From Calidifontimicrobium sp964618555 (lineage in GTDB: Bacteria; Pseudomonadota; Gammaproteobacteria; Burkholderiales; Burkholderiaceae_C): a stretch of 33,448 nt of DNA. This document shows, one piece after another, positions 22,564 through 30,884 of the stretch. Location: contig CAZUBF010000023.1 in assembly GCA_964618555.1 (NCBI GenBank), forward strand, positions 1-33,448. Direction: 5' to 3'. The notes beneath the pieces are model-generated. The model searched no databases and was not told the origin of the DNA. It saw only the letters and a list, made by a program, of their open reading frames with translations. A program made the position numbers and the translations under genes. Each line of letters opens with the position of its first letter. Position 1 is the stretch's first letter.

Positions 22564-23211
22564 TCACGGTTCGGGCAAGGGCGGCAGGCCGCTGCGCGCA
22601 CGCAGCACGTTCATGCGCCGCACCTGATTGCGCGCGCGCTCGACGTCGCGCTGGCGTTGCGCCTGCGCGGTGGGAGTGGAGGCGGTGCCGGAGCGCGCGG
22701 AGTCGCCGGCCGCGACGGTCTCGGGCACCGCCGCGTCCGACGCACTGCGCACGAGAGCGATGGTGCGCACGTCGTCGGCACGCGCGATGACCACCTCGTT
22801 GCGCCGCACCTCCTTGACCGACCAGCTGCCGATCGACTCGCCGACCCTGAGGCGCCTCACCTGCCCGTCGATCGACGCGATCACGCCGCCGACCCGATCG
22901 TTGCCGTACAGGCCGAGCAGCCTGATCTGCGGCAGCGGATCGGCGACGGGGGCGGAAGCCACCGCCTGCGGCGGCGGAGGCGGCCGGCGCGTCGGCACGA
23001 ACAGCGGGCGCTCGAGGGTGGCCACGTAGCGCGCGACGTCGATGTCGACGTTGGGCAGCGCCCGGGCGTCGGCCAGCGCCGGCGGCACCGGCTGCGGCGG
23101 CTGCCAGCGCAGGTCGCGCAACGCGCCGGCAGGCGTGAACCACAGCCACGCGAGCAGGCCGGCCAGCGCCAGGTTGAGCACGACGAGCATCGGCAGCACG
23201 AGACGCCTCAC
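22564..23211 (-). CDS. gspC: GspC-like inner-membrane protein with HR domain (XpsN-type)
   Basis: A 215-residue bitopic inner-membrane protein linking the inner-membrane platform to the secretin. A single N-terminal membrane segment (VLPMLVVLNLALAGLLAWLW) is followed by a Pro-rich linker. A homology-region domain at about residues 95-155 (IRLLGLYGNDRVGGVIASI, LRVGESIGSWSVKEV, NEVVIA) resembles the GspC HR fold. There is no PDZ domain, and the C-terminus is a charged helix. It starts at GTG 23211 with GAGG seven bases upstream. Its position between gspM and gspD matches XpsN in Xanthomonas, which forms a complex with XpsL and XpsM, so some annotations would call it GspN. Confidence 0.85.
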   Translation of the reverse strand: MRRLVLPMLVVLNLALAGLLAWLWFTPAGALRDLRWQPPQPVPPALADARALPNVDIDVARYVATLERPLFVPTRRPPPPPQAVASAPVADPLPQIRLLGLYGNDRVGGVIASIDGQVRRLRVGESIGSWSVKEVRRNEVVIARADDVRTIALVRSASDAAVPETVAAGDSARSGTASTPTAQAQRQRDVERARNQVRRMNVLRARSGLPPLPEP

Positions 23212-23227
23212 GACGACCTCGCCACGC

Positions 23228-23776
23228 TCAGGAGCGCGCCCGCAGCGCGAACAGCTCGAGCTGCGCGACCACGCGCAGCGGGCGGTCGGGCTGCAGCGCG
23301 CCCGCGCCCTGCACGTTGAAGCCCTGGACGAACAACGACGGCGCCATCGTCGGCAGTGCCGCCAGCGCCGTCTGCAGCGCGGTCAGCTCGCCCTCGAGGC
23401 GCAAAGTGATCGCGATGCGATCGAAGCGGTCGGCGGCTTTCGCGGGCAGCAACTGGATGCTGACCACGTCGAGTCCGGCCTTGGTGAAGACGTCGCGCGC
23501 GCGCTGCTGCGCGTCGTTGCCGGCCTGGCTGACGTCGCGGCTGGCCGGATACGCGTGCCGTTCGAGCGACTGGCGCGCACCGTCCAGTGCGACACCGAGG
23601 CGTTCGCGCTGGTCGGCCAGCCCGAGCAGCCGCGCGTAGCGCGGCTCGACCGAATCGATGTGCGCGCGCGCGCCCTCGTGCACGCCCCACACGCGCCAGG
23701 CGCCGTAGGCCAGCGCGCCGGCCAGCACCAGCAGCCACACGGCCCATGCCCATGGCGCGGCGTCGCCGCGCCTCAC
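23228..23776 (-). CDS. gspM: Type II secretion inner-membrane platform protein GspM
   Basis: A 182-residue bitopic protein: a short cytoplasmic start, one membrane helix (WAWAVWLLVLAGALAYGAW), a coiled stretch (YARLLGLADQRERLGVALDGARQSL), and a ferredoxin-like periplasmic domain (LDVVSIQLLP, IAITLRLEGELTALQTAL, LFVQGFNVQGAG). This is the usual GspM/PulM_N layout. GTG 23776 overlaps the gspL stop as GTGA, with GGAGG nearby. It would pair with GspL to anchor the GspE ATPase complex. Its length is slightly above the common 160 residues. Confidence 0.88.
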   Translation of the reverse strand: MRRGDAAPWAWAVWLLVLAGALAYGAWRVWGVHEGARAHIDSVEPRYARLLGLADQRERLGVALDGARQSLERHAYPASRDVSQAGNDAQQRARDVFTKAGLDVVSIQLLPAKAADRFDRIAITLRLEGELTALQTALAALPTMAPSLFVQGFNVQGAGALQPDRPLRVVAQLELFALRARS

Positions 23777-24876
23777 GACGACTTCCCTCCAGGCTGGCCG
23801 GCCGCCGACGATGGCGGCGACGACGGCGACAGGGTCAGCTCGATCGTGAAGTTCTCGCGCCCACCGCCCATCGCGCGCGTGGCTGCCGACGGCGACCTGA
23901 CGTCGCGCACGTCGGGGTGGCCGCTGAGCGCATTCATCAGCGCCGCGGTGTTCGGCGTCGACCCGGAGATCGTCACCTTCGCGCCCTGCACCTGCAGCCG
24001 CTGCAGGAAGGTGTCGTCGGGGATCAGCTGGGTGAGCAGGTCCATCACCGCCAGCGGCTCGACGCGCTCGGCGATCAGGCCGTGCAGCGCATCGATATCG
24101 CCCTGCGTGCGCACCAGCGCCTCGCGCTGCGCCAGCAGCGGCGCCATGCGGGCTTCGACCTCCTGCATCGCCGCGGCCGCCTGCATCGCGCGCAGCGTGA
24201 GCTGCACCGTGGGCGTGACCGCCGCCGCGGCGCCGAGCGTCAGCGCCAGCGCGAGCAGCGCGTAGACGCCCCAGCGGTCGCGCACCGCGCGGCGCTCGCG
24301 CGCCGCCTCGCCGTAGCCCTGCAGCACGACGGCACGACCGGCGTCGTCGCGCGCCCACACCTCGGGCGCGGTGCGCCCGGCCAGCCGGTCGGCGCAGGTC
24401 GCGAGGTGCTGGTCGACGGCGCGGCGCGACGCCAGCACCGCGTGCACCGCGAGGCCGGCGCCGGCTTCGCGTGCCCGGTAGCCCCAGGCCAGGTCGGAAG
24501 CCTCGAACGGGCTGGCGGTGCGCACCTCGAGCGCCACCGCGGCGTGCAGGTCGGCACGGGACATCGCCGGCAGTTGCAGCCGGCAGTCCAGCCGGATGGG
24601 CTCGGGCAGCTCGACGGCGGTGAACGGCGCGGAGCGGGCGTCGCCCGCCACCGGCGCGTCGCCGGCCCAGCGCGAGACGCCGCCGTCGGCCTGCAGCAGG
24701 CACACGTGCGGCTGCGGCATCAGCCACGACAGCGGCGGCCAGCGGTGCAGTTCGCGCCACGGCTGCACCAGCGCGTGCAGCAGCGCGCCCGGGTCCACGC
24801 CGCGCTGATGCGCGGGCAGGTCGAGGCCGCGCTGATGCGCGGCGTGGGCCGTCACGGTGCCCGTCGTGCCGTTCAC
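23773..24876 (-). CDS. gspL: Type II secretion platform protein GspL
   Basis: A 367-residue bitopic protein that links the GspE ATPase to the inner-membrane platform. Residues about 55-195 form a shortened actin-like cytoplasmic domain (HVCLLQADGG, ALEVRTASPFEASDLAWGYR). A membrane helix lies at about 203-224, then a PilN-like periplasmic region (LIAERVEPLAVMDLLTQLIPDDTFLQRLQVQGAKVTISG is its core, shown here only by its turn PDDTFL and strand VTISG). GTG 24876 directly follows the gspK stop with no gap. The first 30 residues contain a tandem duplication of AHQRG-type sequence (see the repeat), so the true start could lie further in. Confidence 0.87.
   Translation of the reverse strand: MNGTTGTVTAHAAHQRGLDLPAHQRGVDPGALLHALVQPWRELHRWPPLSWLMPQPHVCLLQADGGVSRWAGDAPVAGDARSAPFTAVELPEPIRLDCRLQLPAMSRADLHAAVALEVRTASPFEASDLAWGYRAREAGAGLAVHAVLASRRAVDQHLATCADRLAGRTAPEVWARDDAGRAVVLQGYGEAARERRAVRDRWGVYALLALALTLGAAAAVTPTVQLTLRAMQAAAAMQEVEARMAPLLAQREALVRTQGDIDALHGLIAERVEPLAVMDLLTQLIPDDTFLQRLQVQGAKVTISGSTPNTAALMNALSGHPDVRDVRSPSAATRAMGGGRENFTIELTLSPSSPPSSAAGQPGGKSS
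24799..24842. repeat. Direct repeat of 17 bases with a 27-base period in the 5' end of gspL
   Basis: The same 17 bases (gccgcgctgatgcgcgg) occur at 24799-24815 and 24826-24842. The 27-base period is nine codons, so the reading frame is kept and the protein carries AHQRG twice. This looks like a recent in-frame duplication in a nonconserved N-terminal extension. Confidence 0.85.
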
Positions 24877-25734
24877 TCAGCCTCCGTCGCGCGCGGCGGC
24901 AACCCAGCGGGTCGATGCGCGCAGCGTCTGCCAGGGCGCGGCCTGCCCCACTGCGGCCGCCAGGTCGACGTCGCGCACGGCGAGCACCTGCGCGCCGTCG
25001 GGCAGGGGCACCCGGGCCGTGATCCGGTAACGGCTGCTGACCGTGGCATCGATGAAAGCGCCTTCGAGTCGGGTGGTGTCGATCGCGGCGACGCCGGCGT
25101 CGCGGTCGTCCGCGATCCGCTGCGCCACCGCCGCGTTGCCCCCGGCGAGGAACAGCAGCATGTCGTACGGCGCGGCCAGCGCGTTGACGCGACCGCCGCC
25201 GCGCGAACCGGTCGTCACGAAAGGCGCGAGTCTAACAAAGAGGTCGTAGTCGACCCCGGGCAGCGACAGCAGTTCCTCGGGGGCGTCGAGCAGCGCGTCG
25301 GCGCCGGCGGCGCGGCGGGCGACCAGCGTGTCGGCCAGCGTGCGCGCCTGCGGCTCGTCGAGGCCGCCGACGCGCTGCAGCAGCGCCGCCAGCAGCGGCG
25401 CGGCGGCCTGGTTCAGGTCGACGAGGCCGGTCAGGGGCATCACCTCGACGGCGATCGTGCGGCCGTCGTAGTCGACGCCGGTGCGCGTCAGCCGGTCGAC
25501 GCGCGCGCCGCCGCCGGCCATGCGCTGCAGCACCAGGTGGATCGCCGCCTGACCCGCGGCTTCGCCGACCAGGCCGGCGCGCGCGACGCCGGCCAGCCGC
25601 AGTTCGCTGCGCTGCGCCTGTACGACGCCGGTGACGAGCACCGCGAGCGCGGCGACGATCCACAGCACCGCGATCAGCGCGACGCCGCGTGCGGGGCGAC
25701 GATTTGCCGCACGGAACAAGTTCGCGGCGTTCAC
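24877..25734 (-). CDS. gspK: Type II secretion minor pseudopilin GspK
   Basis: A 285-residue minor pseudopilin that would cap the pseudopilus tip with GspI and GspJ. The prepilin leader ends RRPARG (Gly17), followed by the hydrophobic helix VALIAVLWIVAALAVLVTG. The usual Glu5 is absent, as expected for GspK. The large alpha-helical domain reads LTGLVDLNQA, LADTLVARRAAG, LLDAPEELLSLPGVDYDLFVRLAPFVTT and VNALAAPYDMLLFLAG, a typical GspK pattern (leads into the SAM-like helix-hairpin fold). GTG 25734 overlaps the gspJ stop as GTGA. Confidence 0.93.
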   Translation of the reverse strand: MNAANLFRAANRRPARGVALIAVLWIVAALAVLVTGVVQAQRSELRLAGVARAGLVGEAAGQAAIHLVLQRMAGGGARVDRLTRTGVDYDGRTIAVEVMPLTGLVDLNQAAAPLLAALLQRVGGLDEPQARTLADTLVARRAAGADALLDAPEELLSLPGVDYDLFVRLAPFVTTGSRGGGRVNALAAPYDMLLFLAGGNAAVAQRIADDRDAGVAAIDTTRLEGAFIDATVSSRYRITARVPLPDGAQVLAVRDVDLAAAVGQAAPWQTLRASTRWVAAARDGG

Positions 25735-26417
25735 TGCGTCTGTCCTCCGATGACGAAGCCGCCGTCGGCGCCGCGCGCCGCCTGCGTGCGCAACGGCACG
25801 ATGACCGGCGGCCAGACCTGCGTGGCGGTGGCCAGGTCGATGCGCACGCGCGGCGGCAGCCGCGAATCGCGCGCCGTCGCGGGCGTCGACTCGTCGGGCC
25901 ACGCGGGCCGCCAGCCCGCGTCGACGCCGTCGCCGCCGTAGCGCAGTTCGAAGCGCTCGACGCGCGGCACCAGCACGCGCGACTCGGCCTGCGCCCAGTC
26001 GGGCCACACCGCCTCGCCGGCCCACGGCGCGTGACGCAGCACCAGGCCCGCGCTGCCGTCGTCGAGCGTCTCGACGGCGAGCCGGAAGTGGTGCCGCCCC
26101 GCGGCGCCGAAACGCGCCGGCATCACGGCCACCCAGGCCATCTCCTGCGCCGCGGCGGTGAACAGCAGGCCCTGCCCGGGCGCAGGCACGCGCAGCGGCA
26201 CCACGCGGGCGAGCACCTCGCGCAGGAAGCCGACGCCCACGCGCATCTCGTCGATCGCGTCGACGCGTTCGTCGATGCGCTGCGACGACTGCGCCATGCT
26301 GCGCAGCGACGCGCCGAGCACGAGCACGACCAGCGACAGGATCGCCGTCGCGACGACGACCTCGACCAGCGTCATGCCGCGCGGGCGCGCGGGCCGCAGC
26401 GGCCGAGCCGCCGTCAC
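25731..26417 (-). CDS. gspJ: Type II secretion minor pseudopilin GspJ
   Basis: A 228-residue minor pseudopilin. The 14-residue leader ends PARPRG, and cleavage leaves MTLVEVVVATAILSL with Glu at position 5. The globular part shows LREVLARVVPLR, FRLAVETLDDGSAGLVLRH and VERFELRYGG, in line with PulJ-type minor pseudopilins. GTG 26417 overlaps the gspI stop by four bases (GTGA). Expected partners are GspI and GspK in the tip complex. Length is normal for the family. Confidence 0.92.
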   Translation of the reverse strand: MTAARPLRPARPRGMTLVEVVVATAILSLVVLVLGASLRSMAQSSQRIDERVDAIDEMRVGVGFLREVLARVVPLRVPAPGQGLLFTAAAQEMAWVAVMPARFGAAGRHHFRLAVETLDDGSAGLVLRHAPWAGEAVWPDWAQAESRVLVPRVERFELRYGGDGVDAGWRPAWPDESTPATARDSRLPPRVRIDLATATQVWPPVIVPLRTQAARGADGGFVIGGQTQ

Positions 26418-26860
26418 GGCGCGGTCTCCCCGGGCAGCGGGCGCGCCTGCGGCAGCAGCGTGCGCAGCTCGAGCAGGTGCGACGCCGCGCCGCGCCCCGG
26501 CCACTGCACGCTGACCACCACCTCGTGCAGCGCCGGCGCGGTGGCGTCGAGCCCGGGCGGCGTCGGCCACGGCGCCGACGACACGCGCCACGCGAAGCCG
26601 CCGTCGTCGCCGGCTTCGTTCCAGCCCTGCGCCGGCACCGCGTCGCGCGCGTCGAGGATCGAGCGGGCCAGCACGCCGGCGCGGTGCTGCGCCGCGTGGT
26701 CGGCGACGCCGCGCACCGCGCCGGCGTCGACCCGGTACAGCAGCGTCAGCGCCAGCCCCATCACCGCGACGGCCACCAGCAGCTCGAGCAGCGAGAAGCC
26801 GCGCGCCGCCGTCGAAGACAGCCCGCGCGACACGATGCGCCCGCGGCGCCGGCGCGTCAT
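26414..26860 (-). CDS. gspI: Type II secretion minor pseudopilin GspI
   Basis: A 148-residue minor pseudopilin. The basic 21-residue leader ends STAARG, and cleavage leaves FSLLELLVAVAVMGLAL with Glu at position 5. Downstream features include VLARSILDARDAV and EVVVSVQWPGRG. The C-terminal half is more diverged than the helix, and identification as GspI rather than another minor pseudopilin relies on gene order (H-I-J-K) and length. ATG 26860 overlaps the gspH stop as ATGA. Confidence 0.87.
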   Translation of the reverse strand: MTRRRRGRIVSRGLSSTAARGFSLLELLVAVAVMGLALTLLYRVDAGAVRGVADHAAQHRAGVLARSILDARDAVPAQGWNEAGDDGGFAWRVSSAPWPTPPGLDATAPALHEVVVSVQWPGRGAASHLLELRTLLPQARPLPGETAP

Positions 26861-27423
26861 GGCGTGATCGGCGCCTGCGACACCGCCGCCGACAGCCAGT
26901 CGACCGTGATGCGCACGCCGCCGCCCTGCGGGCGCAGCACGTCGACGCTGCCGCCGGTGGCGCCGCCTTGCGGCAGGAAGCGGATCGCGCCGACCTGCTG
27001 CCCGGACCACTCGATGCCGGCCACGGTCACGCGCATCTGCAGCGGCGGCTGCAGCGCATGCAGCTCGCGTCCGTCGAGGCCGAAGCGGCCCTGCGCGAGG
27101 TCGACGACGAAACGCACCTCGCTGCCCTCGGCCAGCGCCTTCTGGCGCGCCGCGCGCAGATCGGTGACGACGGCGCGCACGGTGTCGCGGTAGCGCATCG
27201 AGTCGCGCAGGCGCTCGAGCGCGGTGGGCACCACGGCGACCATCAGGCCGACGATCGCCAGCGCGACCAGCAGCTCGATCAGCGTGAACCCGCGCGGTCG
27301 GCGCGCGCCGACCGCGCGCCCCGGTGCCGCGCCGCGCTCAGCGCGTGTTGAGCAGGTCGGCGTTCTCGCCCTCGCCGCCGGCGGCGCCGTCGGCGCCCAG
27401 CGAGACGATTTCGACGGAACCAT
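26857..27423 (-). CDS. gspH: Type II secretion minor pseudopilin GspH
   Basis: A 188-residue minor pseudopilin. The cleavage site RRPRG is at residue 45, then FTLIELLVALAIVGLMV with Glu5 and a GspH-type body (LRAARQKALAEGSEVRFVVD, IRFLPQGGATGGSVDV). No ATG, GTG or TTG lies in frame between the gspG stop and the cleavage site. The nearest is ATG 27423, which overlaps gspG by 86 bases and gives an unusually long 45-residue leader. That ATG has no clear ribosome-binding site. Either the long leader is real, or initiation uses a rare codon nearer the gspG stop. The fold assignment is secure, the start is not. Confidence 0.88.
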   Translation of the reverse strand: MVPSKSSRWAPTAPPAARARTPTCSTRAERGAAPGRAVGARRPRGFTLIELLVALAIVGLMVAVVPTALERLRDSMRYRDTVRAVVTDLRAARQKALAEGSEVRFVVDLAQGRFGLDGRELHALQPPLQMRVTVAGIEWSGQQVGAIRFLPQGGATGGSVDVLRPQGGGVRITVDWLSAAVSQAPITP

Positions 27424-27784
27424 CGCCGTTGAGCTTGTACTGGTACGCGCGCCCCCAGGGGTCGGCGGGCACCGAGCCCTTCAGGTACGGGCCGGCCCAG
27501 CCGGCCGACACCGCCGGCGGCTGCGCGACCAGCGCGTTCAGGCCCTCCTCGGTGGTCGGGAACCGCCCGACGTCGAGCTTGAACAGTTCGAGCGCCTTCT
27601 CGAGGTCGGCGATCTGCACCGTGGCGGTCTTCGACTTCGCGCCGCCGAGCTGGCTGAGCACGCGCGGGCCGACCAGCCCGGCCAGCAGCGCCAGGATGGC
27701 CAGCACGACGAGCAGTTCGATCAGCGTGAAACCGCGCGCGCGGCCGCGCGGCGACGGGCGGGACAGGGACAACGTGCGCTTCAT
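27338..27784 (-). CDS. gspG: Type II secretion major pseudopilin GspG
   Basis: A 148-residue major pseudopilin, the main subunit of the pseudopilus. The leader of 18 residues ends RGRARG, and the mature protein begins FTLIELLVVLAILALLAGLVGP with Glu5. The family signatures follow: DLEKALELFKLDVGRFPTTEEGL, WAGPYLKG, DPWGRAYQYK and the calcium-site loop SLGADGAAGGEGENADLL near the end. Length matches the usual 140-150 residues. ATG 27784 was chosen over GTG 27790 and TTG 27814 because it yields a standard leader. No strong ribosome-binding site is seen before any of them. A 37-base gap with a T6 tract separates it from gspF. Confidence 0.96.
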   Translation of the reverse strand: MKRTLSLSRPSPRGRARGFTLIELLVVLAILALLAGLVGPRVLSQLGGAKSKTATVQIADLEKALELFKLDVGRFPTTEEGLNALVAQPPAVSAGWAGPYLKGSVPADPWGRAYQYKLNGDGSVEIVSLGADGAAGGEGENADLLNTR

Positions 27785-27821
27785 CGACACGGCCGCATCG
27801 ACCGAAGGAGGCAAAAAATCA

Positions 27822-29078
27822 TCATACCGCGATCTCGTTGACCGACAGGATGCCCAGCAGGATCGAGACGATGATGCCGGCGATCAGCGCGCCGAGCACG
27901 ACGATCAGCGCCGGCTCGAGCAGCGTCAGCATGCGCTTGAGGCCGGTCTCGACGCGCTGGTCGGTGAGCGTGGCGAGCTCGAGCAGCATCGGGCCCAGCC
28001 GGCCGGTCTCCTCGCCGACGCGCACCAGGTTGACCGCCAGCGGCTCGAACTGCCGTGTCTCGGCCATCACCTGCGCCAGCCGCGCACCCGACTTGACCGG
28101 CGCGACCATGCCCTGCAGCGCGCGGCGCAGCGGGCGGTTCGACACCGTGTCGACGCCGATGTCCAGCGCCGCCAGCAGCGGCACGCCGTGGCCCACCAGC
28201 GTGCCCAGCGTGCGCGCGAACACCGCCAGCTCGAAGCGGTGCACGATGGGCCCGATCAGCGGCACGCGCAGCAGCGCCGCCTGCACGCGCAGCTGCCCCG
28301 CGGGCGTGCGCGCCCAGCACGCCAGCGCCCAGCCGACGGCCACCGCCGCCACGGCCCACGCCACGCCCCAGTCGCGCACGTGGTGGCTCAGCGCCAGCAC
28401 GGCGCGCGTGGCCAGCGGCACCGCGTCGCCCATGTCGGCGAACAGCTGCTCGAACTGCGGCACGACGAAGCCGATCATGCCGGCCAGCGACAGCACCGCG
28501 ACGATCAGCAGGATCGCCGGGTAGGTGGCCGCCGAGACGACGTTCTCGCGCAGCGCGGCCAGCCGCGCGATGTGTTCGGCCAGGCGCTCGAGCGTGTGCG
28601 CCAGCTGGCCGCTGGCCTCGCCGGCGCGCACCATGCTCAGGTAGAACGGACCGAACAGCGCGCCGTGGCGGCCCAGCGCGCGGCTCAGCGGCGCGCCGTC
28701 CTTGACGTCGTCGAGCACCTGCTGCAGCAGCGCGCGCACGCGCGGCTTGGCGCTCATGTCGATCAGCACGCGCAGCGCGTAGGCCAGCGGCAGTCCGGCG
28801 CGCAGCATCACCGCCAGCTCGTGCGTCAGGTCGAGCACGTCGCGGCGGTCGACGCCGGCGTCGCGGCGCCAGCGGCGCGGCGCGGTGGCACCCGGCCGGT
28901 CGGGCGGCGGCGCCGACCCGACGGCAGCGGGCGCCGCGGCGTCGGCGGGTTCGACGGCCAGCGGCACCAGCCCCTGCGCCTTGAGCCGCAGCATCGCCTG
29001 CTCGGCGCTGGCGGCGTCGATGCGCCCGCGCGCCGTGCGCCCCGACGCCTCGACGGCGCGCCACGCGAACTCAGGCAT
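27822..29078 (-). CDS. gspF: Type II secretion inner-membrane platform protein GspF
   Basis: A 418-residue polytopic inner-membrane protein at the centre of the assembly platform. Two GspF cytoplasmic domains are visible: LTHELAVMLRAGLPLAYALRVL with YLSMVRAGEASGQL, and FELAVFARTLGTLVGHGVPLLAAL with LVRVGEETGRLGPML. Three membrane segments occur (after AATYP, around ACWARTP, and ALIVVLGALIAGIIVSILL at the end). The N-terminal AWRAVEASGRTARGRIDAASAEQAMLRL is the standard GspF start. ATG 29078 overlaps the gspE stop by eight bases. It likely works with GspE to drive pseudopilus growth. Confidence 0.97.
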   Translation of the reverse strand: MPEFAWRAVEASGRTARGRIDAASAEQAMLRLKAQGLVPLAVEPADAAAPAAVGSAPPPDRPGATAPRRWRRDAGVDRRDVLDLTHELAVMLRAGLPLAYALRVLIDMSAKPRVRALLQQVLDDVKDGAPLSRALGRHGALFGPFYLSMVRAGEASGQLAHTLERLAEHIARLAALRENVVSAATYPAILLIVAVLSLAGMIGFVVPQFEQLFADMGDAVPLATRAVLALSHHVRDWGVAWAVAAVAVGWALACWARTPAGQLRVQAALLRVPLIGPIVHRFELAVFARTLGTLVGHGVPLLAALDIGVDTVSNRPLRRALQGMVAPVKSGARLAQVMAETRQFEPLAVNLVRVGEETGRLGPMLLELATLTDQRVETGLKRMLTLLEPALIVVLGALIAGIIVSILLGILSVNEIAV

Positions 29079-30753
29079 CGCCCTGGTCTTGCGTCACGCG
29101 CGTGACTTCCTCGATGGTCGTCGTGCCGGCGGCGACGCGGCGCAGCCCGTCGTCGTGCAGCGTGCGCATGCCGGACTGCGTGGCCAGCGCGTGCAGCGCC
29201 GACGCGTCGGCGCCGCCGAGGATCGCGCGGCGCAGCGCCTCGTCGACGACGAGCAGCTCGAAGATGCCGGCGCGCCCGCGGTAGCCGGTGCCGCGGCACT
29301 GCGCGCAGCCGCGCGCCCGGTACAGCGGCGCGCCCGGCGCGACGTGGCGCTGCAGCCCGGTCGAGCGCAGGAACTCGGGCGTGGGCACGTGGGCCTGCTT
29401 GCACGCCGAGCACAGCGTGCGCACCAGCCGCTGCGCGACGACGCCGTTGACCGTCGAGGTGATCAGGTAGCGCTCGACGCCCATGTCGAGCAGGCGCACC
29501 ACCGCGCTGGCGGCGTTGTTGGTGTGCAGCGTCGACAGCACGAGGTGGCCGGTCAGCGCCGCCTGCACCGCGATCTGCGCGGTCTCGCCGTCGCGCATCT
29601 CGCCGATCATCACGATGTCGGGGTCCTGGCGCAGGATCGAACGCAGCGCGTGCGCGAAGGTCAGCCCGATCTGCGCGTGCACCTGGATCTGCACGATGCC
29701 CGGCAGCTGGTACTCGACCGGGTCCTCGACGGTGACGATCTTGTTCGTCGCCGCGTCGAGCTGCGACAGCCCGGCGTACAGCGTGGTCGTCTTGCCGGCG
29801 CCGGTGGGGCCGGTGACGAGCAGGATGCCGTGCGGGCGCGCGAGCATGGCCTGCATGTGCTCGAGCGTGTCGTCGGCCAGCCCCATGTCGGCCAGCCCGA
29901 GGCGCACGCTGGCGCGGTCGAGCACGCGCATGACCACGCTCTCGCCGTGCACGCTGGGCAGCGTCGACACGCGCAGGTCGAGCTCGCGGCCCTTGACGCG
30001 GGTGCGGATGCGCCCGTCCTGCGGCAGGCGGCGCTCGGCGATGTCCAGGTGCGCCAGCAGCTTGACGCGCGAGGTCACCGCCGCGCCCTGCCGCGGCGCG
30101 AGCACCTCGGCGGTGTCGAGCGCGCCGTCGACGCGGTAGCGCACGTGCAGGCCGTCGTCGAACGGCTCGAGGTGGATGTCCGACGCGCGCAGGTCGACGA
30201 CGCGCCCGATCAGGTTGTTCACCAGCCGGATCACCGGCGCCTCGCTGGCGAGGTCCTTCAGGTTCTCGAGGAACTCGCCGGAGTCGACGTCCTCGTCGGC
30301 GTCGACGGCCTGCCCGTCGGCCGTCGCGCTGCCGCGCTCGGCCAGCGCGCGCTCGATCGCGCCCGGTGCGGCCACGCTGACCTGCAGCTGCATCCCGGTG
30401 GCCAGCCGCAGCGCCTTGAGCAGGTAGGCGTCGCCGGGGTCGGCCACCGCGACGCTGAGCGTGTCGCCATCGCGCGCCAGCGGCAGCGCGCGGTGCGTGG
30501 CGAGGAAGGCGGCGGGCAGCGACTCGAGCTCGGGGCCGGCGTCGGGCAGGTCGTCGGCGGCGACGAAGGGCACCCCGTGCAGGCGGCTGCGGGCCTGCGC
30601 CATGTCGAGCTCGGACACCAGCCCGAGCTGCACCAGGATGTCGGGCAGCCGCTGCCCCAGTTCCTCGCGCGCGGCGAGCGCGCGCTCGAGGTCGCGGGCG
30701 CCGAGCTTGCCAAGCTCGACAAGCAACTCGCCGAGGGCTTGGTCGGAGGACAT
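29071..30753 (-). CDS. gspE: Type II secretion cytoplasmic ATPase GspE
   Basis: A 560-residue hexameric AAA-like ATPase that powers pseudopilus assembly. An N-terminal T2SSE_N region (LLVELGKLGARDLERAL) is followed by ASDIHLEPFDDGLHVRYRVDG, then Walker A GPTGAGKTT (Lys321), Asp box TVEDPVEYQL, Walker B DPDIVMIGEMRD and His box LSTLHTNNA. The zinc-binding tetracysteine Cys448/Cys451/Cys483/Cys486 is intact. ATG 30753 was chosen over GTG 30816 because conserved sequence starts right after it. Neither start has a clear ribosome-binding site. This is the first gene of the operon. The 131-base divergent gap to the MOSC gene must hold its promoter, but no convincing one was seen. Confidence 0.97.
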   Translation of the reverse strand: MSSDQALGELLVELGKLGARDLERALAAREELGQRLPDILVQLGLVSELDMAQARSRLHGVPFVAADDLPDAGPELESLPAAFLATHRALPLARDGDTLSVAVADPGDAYLLKALRLATGMQLQVSVAAPGAIERALAERGSATADGQAVDADEDVDSGEFLENLKDLASEAPVIRLVNNLIGRVVDLRASDIHLEPFDDGLHVRYRVDGALDTAEVLAPRQGAAVTSRVKLLAHLDIAERRLPQDGRIRTRVKGRELDLRVSTLPSVHGESVVMRVLDRASVRLGLADMGLADDTLEHMQAMLARPHGILLVTGPTGAGKTTTLYAGLSQLDAATNKIVTVEDPVEYQLPGIVQIQVHAQIGLTFAHALRSILRQDPDIVMIGEMRDGETAQIAVQAALTGHLVLSTLHTNNAASAVVRLLDMGVERYLITSTVNGVVAQRLVRTLCSACKQAHVPTPEFLRSTGLQRHVAPGAPLYRARGCAQCRGTGYRGRAGIFELLVVDEALRRAILGGADASALHALATQSGMRTLHDDGLRRVAAGTTTIEEVTRVTQDQGDA

Positions 30754-30884
30754 CGACGCGCGGGCGGGGATTCGCAGGGAGGGGTCGGCAGATTCTCGCA
30801 CGCACCCTGCGCGCACCGCGCCCCGGGCGGCGCGGCGGCCGGTGCCACAATAACCTGGTCCCGACCGTCGCCCGACGCCGCGCC

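Noticed and set aside
23228..24760. A 510-residue frame continuing upstream of gspM through gspL
   Set aside because: Only the part from GTG 23776 has GspM features. The upstream part is out of frame with gspL and Arg/Ala-rich.
27785..27837. T6 tract between gspF and gspG as an intrinsic terminator
   Set aside because: No stable GC stem precedes the T run on the minus strand, and the genes form one functional operon.
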